DNA of 12,833 nucleotides from Clostridia bacterium (GTDB lineage Bacteria > Bacillota > Clostridia > Oscillospirales > Acutalibacteraceae), in NCBI GenBank assembly GCA_017425745.1, contig JAFOXT010000022.1, positions 1 through 12,833 on the forward strand, written 5' to 3'. A program made the translations under genes and the position numbers. This document shows, one piece after another, positions 5,837-11,844 of this stretch (positions within the stretch are counted from its first letter, which is position 1; every line of letters starts with the position of its first letter). Under the pieces are notes generated by a model. The model ran no database searches, was not told where the DNA came from, and worked only from the letters and a program-made list of their open reading frames with translations.

Positions 5837-6649
5837 ATGAAAAAGTTTCTTGGTGTTATCGTAGCTCTCACAATGTGCGTTTGCCTTCTTCTCCCCACTG
5901 CTTTTGCTGCAGATTCAGCAATCGGTGATGTAGATCTTGGCTCACTCTCATCAGACGAACTTGCAGCTCTTCTCGGTGATGTAGACCTTGGCGGTCTTGA
6001 CCTTGACAGCATTCTTGCAGATATCGAAGCTGGTGACGAAGACGCTCTTGCTACTCTTGAAGATGCACTTGCAAAGATTCAGGCAGAAGTTACAACAACT
6101 TCAGCAACAGGTTCAGTTGACGACGGTTCAATGGACATGGGCGCAATCGAAGATATGGTTGGCGATCTTTCAGGTGATGAAATGTCTTCACTTATGGGTA
6201 CTGTTGGCGATGCTTTCAGCGGCGCAGGCCTCGATCTCGGCGGTTTTGATCTCGGCGGTTTCGATGTTGCAACAGTTCTCAGTGGCAGCGGCAGCAGCAG
6301 TGAAGGCTCAACAGAAGGTGGCGACGTTGCAAGTGGCGCTACTGATATGGTTACCGGAATCGTAGATACTCTCATGGGTGGTCTCGAGGCACTCGGACTT
6401 GATACTTCTATGATCGAAGGTATGCTTGATAACGATATCGTAAACTTCTTCGCAAACATGTACATCGGCTACGTAGGTGAAGTTGAAGAGACAACTACAG
6501 CTGCTCCTGAAACAACTACAAAGAAGCCCGCTGTTGTTACAACAGAGACTCCCAAAACCGGTGATACTTCAGCAGTTATCGCTGCTATCGCTACACTTTC
6601 AGTAGCTTCTGCAGCTGCATTTGTTTGCCTCAAGAAGAAGGAAAACTAA
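5837..6649 (+). CDS. Acidic, arginine-free surface protein with TPKTGD-type C-terminal sorting-like signal
   Basis: A 270-residue exported protein; I do not recognise the family. The signal peptide covers about 1-24 (MKKFLGVIVALTMC, cleavage likely at AFA/AD). The mature part is dominated by Asp, Glu, Gly, Leu, Ser and Ala, with no Arg, His or Trp. It contains GDVDLG repeats 17 residues apart (about 30-35 and 47-52) and LDLGGFDLGGFD (132-143). A Ser/Gly-rich stretch lies at about 149-167 and a Thr/Pro-rich stalk at about 218-237. Then come TPKTGD (238-243), a hydrophobic segment (about 246-264) and LKKKEN. This is the layout of an LPXTG-type cell-wall sorting signal with Thr in place of Leu, so sortase anchoring is plausible but not certain; a simple C-terminal membrane anchor is the alternative. 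Start: AAAGGA (5821-5826), 10 nt before the ATG. A strong promoter precedes it and a strong terminator follows. The acidic repeats might bind calcium (inference only). Confidence 0.75.
   Translation: MKKFLGVIVALTMCVCLLLPTAFAADSAIGDVDLGSLSSDELAALLGDVDLGGLDLDSILADIEAGDEDALATLEDALAKIQAEVTTTSATGSVDDGSMDMGAIEDMVGDLSGDEMSSLMGTVGDAFSGAGLDLGGFDLGGFDVATVLSGSGSSSEGSTEGGDVASGATDMVTGIVDTLMGGLEALGLDTSMIEGMLDNDIVNFFANMYIGYVGEVEETTTAAPETTTKKPAVVTTETPKTGDTSAVIAAIATLSVASAAAFVCLKKKEN
5924..5991 (+). repeat. Direct repeat encoding GDVDLG
   Basis: 17-base copies at 5924-5940 and 5975-5991 differ at one base and lie 51 bp (17 codons) apart, so the repetition is visible at DNA as well as protein level. Confidence 0.7.
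6233..6262 (+). repeat. 15-bp tandem duplication encoding DLGGF
   Basis: GATCTCGGCGGTTTT and GATCTCGGCGGTTTC are adjacent (6233-6247 and 6248-6262) with one synonymous difference, which suggests recent expansion by slippage. Confidence 0.8.
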
Positions 6650-6693
6650 TTTGTTATCACTTTTGTTTTAACTTTTTTAAAAAAGCTAGTACA

Positions 6694-6734
6694 AAAGGCT
6701 GTTATGCGAGAGCATAACAGCCTTTCCTTTTTTT
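6694..6734. terminator. Strong terminator between convergent genes
   Basis: A perfect 14-bp stem (6694-6707 with 6712-6725) has the GNRA-type loop GAGA and is followed on the + strand by a CC and seven Ts (6728-6734). It ends the surface protein unit. On the - strand the stem is followed by only a short T run, so it may also stop the convergent dehydrogenase transcript, with lower efficiency. Confidence 0.93.
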
Positions 6735-6748
6735 ATTCTAATGTTTTA

Positions 6749-7708
6749 TCAGTTAACAAGATTTATGGGTTTTCCGTCAAGAAAAGCAGTTACGTTATCC
6801 TTGAAAATTCCCATAAGTCTTGTTCGTGCTTCAAAGCTTGCCCACGCAATATGGGGAGTTATAATACACTTATCTGTGAAAAGAAGTGGATTATCTGCCT
6901 TAGGCGGCTCTGTTGAAAGAACATCAACGCCGGCACCTGCAATTACACCTTCATCAAGAGCTTTTTTCAAATCTGCTTCGTTGATTACAGGACCTCTTGA
7001 AGTATTGATAAGAAAAGCGTTTTTCTTCATTTTGCTGAGGAAGTCAGAGTTTACAAGTCCGTTGGTCTTTTCAGTAAGTGGACAGTGCAGTGATATAACA
7101 TCAGATGTTCTGATTACATCCTCAAGGTCAGTGAATTCAACAGTACCAAAGCCGTTATAGGTGCGAGTGTTAGGGGAGTAAGCTTTAACCTTCATACCGA
7201 AGGCGAGAGCAATTTGTGCTACAGCTGAACCGATTTTTCCAAAGCCCACAATACCGAAGGTTTTGTCCCTCAGCTCACAAAGGGGAGTTTTTGTATAGCA
7301 GAAATGGACGCAGCTTGTCCATTCACCGTCTTTAACACTCTTATCGTGAATTGCAACGTGGTTTGTAAGCTCAAGCAAAAGCGCAAACACAAGCTGAGCC
7401 ACTGCATCGGTGCTGTAAGCGGGAATATTTGAAACGGGAATTCCAAGCTTTTTTGCAACTTCTGTGTCGATTACATTGTAACCTGTTGAAAGAGTAGAAA
7501 TGAATTTAAGCTTAGGAAGGCTTCTGAGCATTTCTCCCGTAAGTACAGTTTTGTTTGTAACAAGAATGTCAGCATCCTTGCTTCTTTCAAGCACATCCTC
7601 GGGTAAGGTGCGGTCGTAAACAACATACTCATCAACAAGGTCATTAAGCCAATCCCAGGAAAGGTCACCGGGGTTTTCGGTGTATCCGTCAAGTATTACA
7701 AGTTTCAT
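6749..7708 (-). CDS. D-isomer-specific 2-hydroxyacid dehydrogenase (glycerate dehydrogenase/hydroxypyruvate reductase-like)
   Basis: A 319-residue cytoplasmic NAD(P)-dependent oxidoreductase that interconverts a 2-oxoacid and its D-2-hydroxyacid. The catalytic domain is formed by the two chain ends. The Rossmann domain (about 100-285) contains the dinucleotide loop GFGKIG (155-160). The family catalytic triad is visible: Arg238 in NTSRGPVIN, Glu267 in DVLSTEPP and His286 in TPHIAW. The LDGYTENPGDLSW start and the STGYNVID segment resemble glycerate dehydrogenase-type members, but the substrate cannot be read from the sequence; lactate, 2-oxoisocaproate or phosphoglycerate activities occur in the superfamily. 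The length is complete. It is a single-gene unit with its own promoter (7783-7811) and an unusual leader. It converges on the surface protein gene and diverges from the TVP38-family gene. Confidence 0.92.
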   Translation of the reverse strand: MKLVILDGYTENPGDLSWDWLNDLVDEYVVYDRTLPEDVLERSKDADILVTNKTVLTGEMLRSLPKLKFISTLSTGYNVIDTEVAKKLGIPVSNIPAYSTDAVAQLVFALLLELTNHVAIHDKSVKDGEWTSCVHFCYTKTPLCELRDKTFGIVGFGKIGSAVAQIALAFGMKVKAYSPNTRTYNGFGTVEFTDLEDVIRTSDVISLHCPLTEKTNGLVNSDFLSKMKKNAFLINTSRGPVINEADLKKALDEGVIAGAGVDVLSTEPPKADNPLLFTDKCIITPHIAWASFEARTRLMGIFKDNVTAFLDGKPINLVN

Positions 7709-7716
7709 AAAATTAT

Positions 7717-7752
7717 TTTGCGATTATAAAAAAATATCGCAAATTCCTTTCT
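7717..7752 (-). promoter_or_regulatory. Leader hairpin between Shine-Dalgarno and start codon of the dehydrogenase gene
   Basis: On the - strand the only good Shine-Dalgarno, AGAAAGGA (7745-7752), lies 36 nt before ATG 7708. Between them is an 8-bp stem (7736-7743 pairing with 7717-7724, TTTGCGAT both ways) with an 11-nt A/T loop. When folded, the remaining distance is 1 plus 8 = 9 nt, a normal spacing. Similar SD-hairpin-AUG arrangements are known in phage T4 late genes. An alternative reading is a TATAAT (7723-7728) giving a nearly leaderless mRNA, but it has no -35. Confidence 0.5.
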
Positions 7753-7782
7753 AAAGTTTATTTCTTTCATTTTCTTATCACA

Positions 7783-7811
7783 ATTGTAGCATATATTTGT
7801 GGCGTTGCCAA
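7783..7811 (-). promoter_or_regulatory. Promoter of the dehydrogenase gene
   Basis: On the - strand: TTGGCA (7806-7811, 5 of 6), a 17-bp spacer and TACAAT (7783-7788, 5 of 6), with TG plus one base just upstream (7790-7791), an extended -10. It predicts a leader of about 68 nt that includes the hairpin. Confidence 0.7.
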
Positions 7812-7861
7812 GAATTTAATTAAAAAACTTTAAATTTATCAATTAAAAATTAAAATCACTG

Positions 7862-7890
7862 TTGACCTTTGGAGATTTTTATTATACAAT
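7862..7890 (+). promoter_or_regulatory. Promoter of the TVP38-kinase unit
   Basis: TTGACC (7862-7867, 5 of 6), a 17-bp spacer and TACAAT (7885-7890, 5 of 6). It is divergent from the dehydrogenase promoter. The -35 elements lie about 50 bp apart across an A/T-rich stretch (7812-7861). Confidence 0.75.
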
Positions 7891-7932
7891 ATACGGGTAA
7901 AATGCTGTCGTCTACACTCTGTGGATAACATG

Positions 7933-7938
7933 AAGGAG
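7933..7938 (+). promoter_or_regulatory. Ribosome binding site for a TTG start
   Basis: AAGGAG lies 11 nt before TTG 7950, at the long end of normal spacing. ATG codons at 7930 and 7939 are in another frame and open only a 17-codon frame ending at 7983, which overlaps the real start. Confidence 0.6.
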
Positions 7939-7949
7939 ATGAAAGCTTT

Positions 7950-8660
7950 TTGGCTAAGTCAAAGAAAGCAAAATTTTCGCTGAGCTTTGCGGCGTTTATA
8001 TGTTTCCTTATTGCCTTGGCGCTGACGGTGCTTTTGAGAGCATTCAAAGATGAAAGCTTTCTCGGTTGGTACGATAAGTATACAGATACATTGATTTATT
8101 ATGAGCAATGGATGCAGATCTACGGTGCGACGTGGATTTCAGCTCTGCTTATTGTGTTCAACTTTCTTCTTAAGGCGCTTTTACCCTGGTTTCCCATATC
8201 CTGCATCTGTGTGGTGTCCGGTGTACTTTTCAAGTGGTACTACGCTATACTCATAAATGTTGTGGGTGCGGCAATTCTCTTTACTGTGAGATATTTCTGG
8301 GGGAAACGGTTCGGGGCAGGCAATGCAGAAAAAATTCTTGAAAAATATGCCGGTGTGAAGTCTGTTATTGAAAGTAAGAGTCTTCGCTCTGATGTGGTGC
8401 TTTTCGCTCTGAGGTTTTCTCCTCTGATGCCGATTAATTCCATAAGCAGTGTTTACGGCACAACGGATATGCCATACATAAGATATGTTCTGGTATCTCT
8501 TGCAGGCTTTTCTTTTAAGATTTTTTCTTATACCATTATCGGTAGAAATGTATACGACCCTGCATCGGCAAGCTTTATTGTACCGTTTATAATTCTTTTT
8601 GTTATAACGGGGTTTGTTCTTTTGTCCTTAGGGGCAGCACAGAAGAATATAAAATTTTGA
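7950..8660 (+). CDS. TVP38/TMEM64 (VTT/DedA-like) family membrane protein, TTG start
   Basis: A 236-residue polytopic membrane protein of the VTT superfamily, which includes DedA and TMEM64 proteins linked to lipid scrambling or undecaprenyl-phosphate flipping; the role of bacterial TVP38 members is not settled. A basic N-terminus (AKSKKAKFS) leads to a membrane helix at about 11-30, further hydrophobic segments at about 60-110 (with LLPWFPIS at 77-84, a re-entrant-loop-like stretch), and FGAGNAEKILEKYAG (121-135). Then come LRFSPLMPINSISSVYG (154-170), with the family's Arg plus Pro-x-x-Pro-like signature, and helices at about 177-198 and 209-229. The start must be the TTG: no in-frame ATG occurs before residue 55, and AAGGAG precedes it. 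The kinase gene begins 12 bp after the stop, so the two are probably co-transcribed. Confidence 0.88.
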   Translation: MAKSKKAKFSLSFAAFICFLIALALTVLLRAFKDESFLGWYDKYTDTLIYYEQWMQIYGATWISALLIVFNFLLKALLPWFPISCICVVSGVLFKWYYAILINVVGAAILFTVRYFWGKRFGAGNAEKILEKYAGVKSVIESKSLRSDVVLFALRFSPLMPINSISSVYGTTDMPYIRYVLVSLAGFSFKIFSYTIIGRNVYDPASASFIVPFIILFVITGFVLLSLGAAQKNIKF

Positions 8661-8672
8661 AAGGTGAATAGT

Positions 8673-9953
8673 ATGAAAACAGTTTCAGAAATGAAGGTGC
8701 TTCTTGCTGAAAAAAAGCTTAATGAAAGCTTTGGCAGCGTTTATACAGAAGATGCCTTCGATGCTCAGTATTCAAGATTTCTTAATGTACTGGAAAGCTT
8801 TGAAAAGCGTTTTTCAGCCGACAGAGAGATTTCTCTTTTCTCGGCACCGGGCAGAACAGAAATCTGCGGTAACCACACAGACCATAACCATGGCCTTGTG
8901 CTTGCAGCAAGCATCAGTCTTGACGCAATTGCAGTGGCTTCAAAAAATGATGATAATATTATCAGAATAAAGTCAGAAGGTTATCCTCAGGACGAGGTTG
9001 ACTGTAATGATCTTGAAGCAAAAGAAAATGAAATCGGCAGAAGCCAGGGTATCATCAGAGGTATCGCTGCTCGCTTCAAGGCACTTGGCTATAATGTAGG
9101 CGGCTTTGATGCAACAACAGCTTCTCAGGTGCTTTCAGGCTCAGGACTTTCATCTTCAGCTGCTTTTGAGGTGCTTGTGTGCACAATGCTCAATCATCTT
9201 TATAATGACGGTAAGGTTGACCCTGTTGAAATTGCTAAGATTTCACAGTGGAGCGAAAACGTTTACTTCGGCAAGCCCTGCGGACTTCTTGACCAGATGG
9301 CTTGTTCAGTAGGCGGATTTGTTTCAATCGACTTTGAAGATACAAGCAAGCCCGTTATAAATAAAATCGATTTCGATTTTGCTTCATCAGGTCATTCTCT
9401 TTGCATTGTTGATACAAAGGGCAGTCACTCAGACCTTACTGATGACTATGCGGCAGTAAGAAGCGAAATGGAAAATGTTGCAGGCTTCTTCGGAAAAAAG
9501 GTGCTCAGAGAATGCAGTAAGGAAGATGTTATTGCAAACGCAGGCAAAATTGCTGAAAAGCTCAACGAAAGAGCAGTTATCAGAGCTCTTCACTATTACG
9601 GTGAAAACGAAAGAGTACTTAAGCAGGCAAAAGCACTTTCAGAAGGTGATTTTGAAGAATTCAAATCACTTATTATAGAAAGCGGCAGATCCTCTTATAT
9701 GTATAATCAGAATGTATACACATGCAAAAAGCCCACAAATCAGCCCCTTTCACTTGCACTTGCAGTAAGTGAGCAGATTCTTTCAGGCAAGGGTGCATGG
9801 AGAGTACACGGCGGCGGCTTTGCAGGAACAATTCAGGCATTTGTACCCGACGCAGCAGTAGAGGAATACACCTCAGTAATGAAGTCAATCTTCGGTGACG
9901 ATTCCTGCTATGTGCTTTCAGTAAGACCTTACGGCGGCGTAAGTCTTGCTTAA
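8673..9953 (+). CDS. Galactokinase-family GHMP sugar kinase with variant sugar-binding motif
   Basis: A 426-residue cytoplasmic ATP-dependent sugar kinase. All three GHMP motifs are present: motif 1, PGRTEICGNHTDHNHG (59-74); motif 2, GSGLSSSAA (156-164), the phosphate loop; and motif 3, VHGGGFAGTIQAFV (378-391). Galactokinase catalytic residues have equivalents: Arg61 and Asp207 in CGLLDQMACSVGG (203-215). In classical GalK, motif 1 reads GEHTDYN, and its Glu, His and Asp contact galactose; here Glu is replaced by Asn67 and Tyr by His. It is therefore a galactokinase relative, but galactose specificity is not assured, and no galT, galE or galM is in the window. Start: AAAGG (8660-8664) lies 8 nt before ATG 8673; the in-frame GTG at 8664 overlaps that site and is less likely. 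It is tightly linked to the TVP38 gene. No terminator follows. Confidence 0.88.
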   Translation: MKTVSEMKVLLAEKKLNESFGSVYTEDAFDAQYSRFLNVLESFEKRFSADREISLFSAPGRTEICGNHTDHNHGLVLAASISLDAIAVASKNDDNIIRIKSEGYPQDEVDCNDLEAKENEIGRSQGIIRGIAARFKALGYNVGGFDATTASQVLSGSGLSSSAAFEVLVCTMLNHLYNDGKVDPVEIAKISQWSENVYFGKPCGLLDQMACSVGGFVSIDFEDTSKPVINKIDFDFASSGHSLCIVDTKGSHSDLTDDYAAVRSEMENVAGFFGKKVLRECSKEDVIANAGKIAEKLNERAVIRALHYYGENERVLKQAKALSEGDFEEFKSLIIESGRSSYMYNQNVYTCKKPTNQPLSLALAVSEQILSGKGAWRVHGGGFAGTIQAFVPDAAVEEYTSVMKSIFGDDSCYVLSVRPYGGVSLA

Positions 9954-9974
9954 CCAAGGTTAATATTTTATATT
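9946..9974 (+). promoter_or_regulatory. Weak promoter candidate before the FnIII-DUF4474 gene
   Basis: TTGCTT (9946-9951), a 17-bp spacer and TATATT (9969-9974). The -10 is 5 of 6 but the -35 only 3 of 6. The inverted repeat TTAACC-AA-GGTTAA (9950-9963) lies in the spacer and includes the kinase stop codon; it could be an operator. Read-through from the 7862 promoter is equally possible. Confidence 0.3.
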
Positions 9975-10002
9975 ACATAAATTTATTCAGGAGGCAGAAA
10001 AA

Positions 10003-11796
10003 ATGAACAAGTCAATCAAGAGAATCATTTCATTCGTTCTTTGTCTTTGCATGCTTTCATCAATGCCCATCATCAGCTTTGCAGCAGTTGATAAGGTAGG
10101 AACCATCAAGGTTGCTTCTTTCACAGACTCAAAGATTGAAATTCAGTGGAGCAAGGTTGACGGCGCAGACGGCTACGAGGTTTACAGAAAGACAGGCAGT
10201 GATGATTGGGAAAGACTCAAGAGAGTTGAATCACTTTCATACTCAGATTCTGTAAAGCCCGGCACATTACATTCCTACCGTGTAAGAGCTTATAAGGATA
10301 AGTTCCTCAGCAAGGAATACGGTGCATATTCAGAAACAGTTAACGCTGCAACAAAGCCCAAGAACATAACAGGTCTTAAGGCAACAGCATATAGCTCAAA
10401 GGGTATTGAGCTTACTTGGTCTGCAGCAGAAGGTGCACAGAACTACGTTGTATATATGTACAACGCAGGCACAAAGGAATACGAAAGAGTTGGCACAACA
10501 GACAAGCTTTCATACAAGGTTACAGGTCTCAGTGCTTCAACAAAGTACTATTTCCAGGTAAGAGCTTACCACAAGCTTAACGGCACAATCACATCAGACT
10601 GGACAAAGGTTTCAGCAACAACACCCCTCGGTGACGTTGAAAACTTTGTACTTAAAGAGTGTACAGACACAACCTATGCGCTTTCATGGAGCAAGACCAA
10701 GAACGCTGAAGGTTATGAAATTTATAAGTACGACACCAAGACAAGTGAATGGGACTTCTTCAGAAGCACAAAGGCAAGAAGCTACAAGTTCAAGGGTGTT
10801 GGCAAGAACTACAATGTTCTTTACAAAATAAGATCATACGCTACTAATAGTGGCAAGAAGATTTACGGTGTATTCAGCGAGCCTATTGCAGCCGGTACAA
10901 TTCCTGCAGCTCCCACAAACATCGTTGCAGCTCGTAACACAACAAACGATATTGCTGTAGCTTGGCTTGCAATCAACGGCGTTTCAGGCTACGAAATTTA
11001 CCGTGCAGATCCTGGTCTTACAGAAAACTGGAAGAAGGTAGGCACAACAACAGAAGCTAACTTCACAGATAAAACTGTTCCCGGTACAGGTGTTTATAAG
11101 TACAGACTCAGAGCTTATAAGGGTACAGGCGACCACCTCTTCTTCAGTGAATTCTCAGAAGTGAAGTCAATCACATTCCAGAAGCACGAAAATCAGGATA
11201 GTATCTATACACAAGAACTCGAGCAGATCGGTCTTGTTGGTTACCTTTACGACTCAAAGAACGAATGCTTCTATACATCAGATGACCCCTGGCAGAGAAA
11301 CTTCGGTTACAGTGAAGTTTACGACGTAGCAGCTGGTCTTACACTTATGATCATCGAAACACTCAGAATCAAGTTCCCCTATAAGGATAAGGACTGGATG
11401 ATTCAGGTTTGGAAGGGTCAGTACGGTCTTGTTCTTATCGGTGCTGAAGTTGGTGTATACAACAAGCCCAAGGACAGAAAGATCGAACACTATGACTGTG
11501 CAGAAGATGCTGATAAGCTTCGCATGGAAATGGAAATGGAAAGACTTGAAACTGTTAACGGCAAGCCTCAGTGGAAGCGTATCATCTACAGACCTTACGC
11601 TGAATACTGGTGGATCACAGGCTTCGTATTCGGTAACGAACTCGGCAACATGGATTCACTCAGAGTTAACATCAGAATTACAATGAAGGACTACCAGATG
11701 CTTTCAGGCGTAACAAGCTCACTTGAAAAGCAGGGTTACTACTATGAAGTTGATGGCCTCGATGTATACTTCACATTCAGAGGTGAAAAGAAATAA
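10003..11796 (+). CDS. Secreted protein: four fibronectin type III domains plus C-terminal DUF4474 domain
   Basis: A 597-residue exported protein. The signal peptide covers about 1-27 (cleavage near SFA/AVD). Four fibronectin III-like domains follow, at about 30-117, 119-207, 209-298 and 300-393. Each has the core Trp strand (IQWSKVDGADGYEVYR, LTWSAAEGAQNYVVY, LSWSKTKNAEGYEIY, VAWLAINGVSGYEIYR) and a closing YRVRAY/YFQVRAY/YKIRSY/YRLRAY strand. The DUF4474 domain covers about 400-593, with DDPWQRNFGYSEVYD (427-441), KDWMIQVWKGQYG (463-475), IGAEVGVYNKP (479-489), EYWWITGFVFG (534-544) and ITMKDYQML (559-567). It is about half identical by eye to the domain at 4760-5701 and carries a charged insert (EMEMERLETVNGKPQWKR). 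There is no anchor or sorting signal, so it is probably secreted or held by binding. AGGAGG (9989-9994) lies 8 nt before the ATG. FnIII repeats suggest a spacer or glycan-proximal scaffold; the DUF4474 function is unknown. Confidence 0.9.
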   Translation: MNKSIKRIISFVLCLCMLSSMPIISFAAVDKVGTIKVASFTDSKIEIQWSKVDGADGYEVYRKTGSDDWERLKRVESLSYSDSVKPGTLHSYRVRAYKDKFLSKEYGAYSETVNAATKPKNITGLKATAYSSKGIELTWSAAEGAQNYVVYMYNAGTKEYERVGTTDKLSYKVTGLSASTKYYFQVRAYHKLNGTITSDWTKVSATTPLGDVENFVLKECTDTTYALSWSKTKNAEGYEIYKYDTKTSEWDFFRSTKARSYKFKGVGKNYNVLYKIRSYATNSGKKIYGVFSEPIAAGTIPAAPTNIVAARNTTNDIAVAWLAINGVSGYEIYRADPGLTENWKKVGTTTEANFTDKTVPGTGVYKYRLRAYKGTGDHLFFSEFSEVKSITFQKHENQDSIYTQELEQIGLVGYLYDSKNECFYTSDDPWQRNFGYSEVYDVAAGLTLMIIETLRIKFPYKDKDWMIQVWKGQYGLVLIGAEVGVYNKPKDRKIEHYDCAEDADKLRMEMEMERLETVNGKPQWKRIIYRPYAEYWWITGFVFGNELGNMDSLRVNIRITMKDYQMLSGVTSSLEKQGYYYEVDGLDVYFTFRGEKK

Positions 11797-11830
11797 ATAC
11801 TATAGTAAAGCTTTGTAAGGAAAACGGTAA

Positions 11831-11836
11831 AAGGGA
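11831..11836 (+). promoter_or_regulatory. Ribosome binding site candidate for the GH29 gene
   Basis: AAGGGA lies 8 nt before GTG 11845. That GTG is one base out of frame with the fucosidase and reaches TAA at 11872-11874 after nine codons. Confidence 0.4.
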
Positions 11837-11844
11837 AAGACACA

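Noticed and set aside
5596..6465. Long - strand open frames opposite the acidic surface protein and DUF4474 genes
   Set aside because: They are mirror frames of biased coding sequence (for example Ser/Pro runs opposite Gly/Asp codons) without start signals.
11798..11807. Palindrome TACTATAGTA after the FnIII-DUF4474 gene as an operator
   Set aside because: Ten bases, A/T-rich, no promoter next to it; likely chance.
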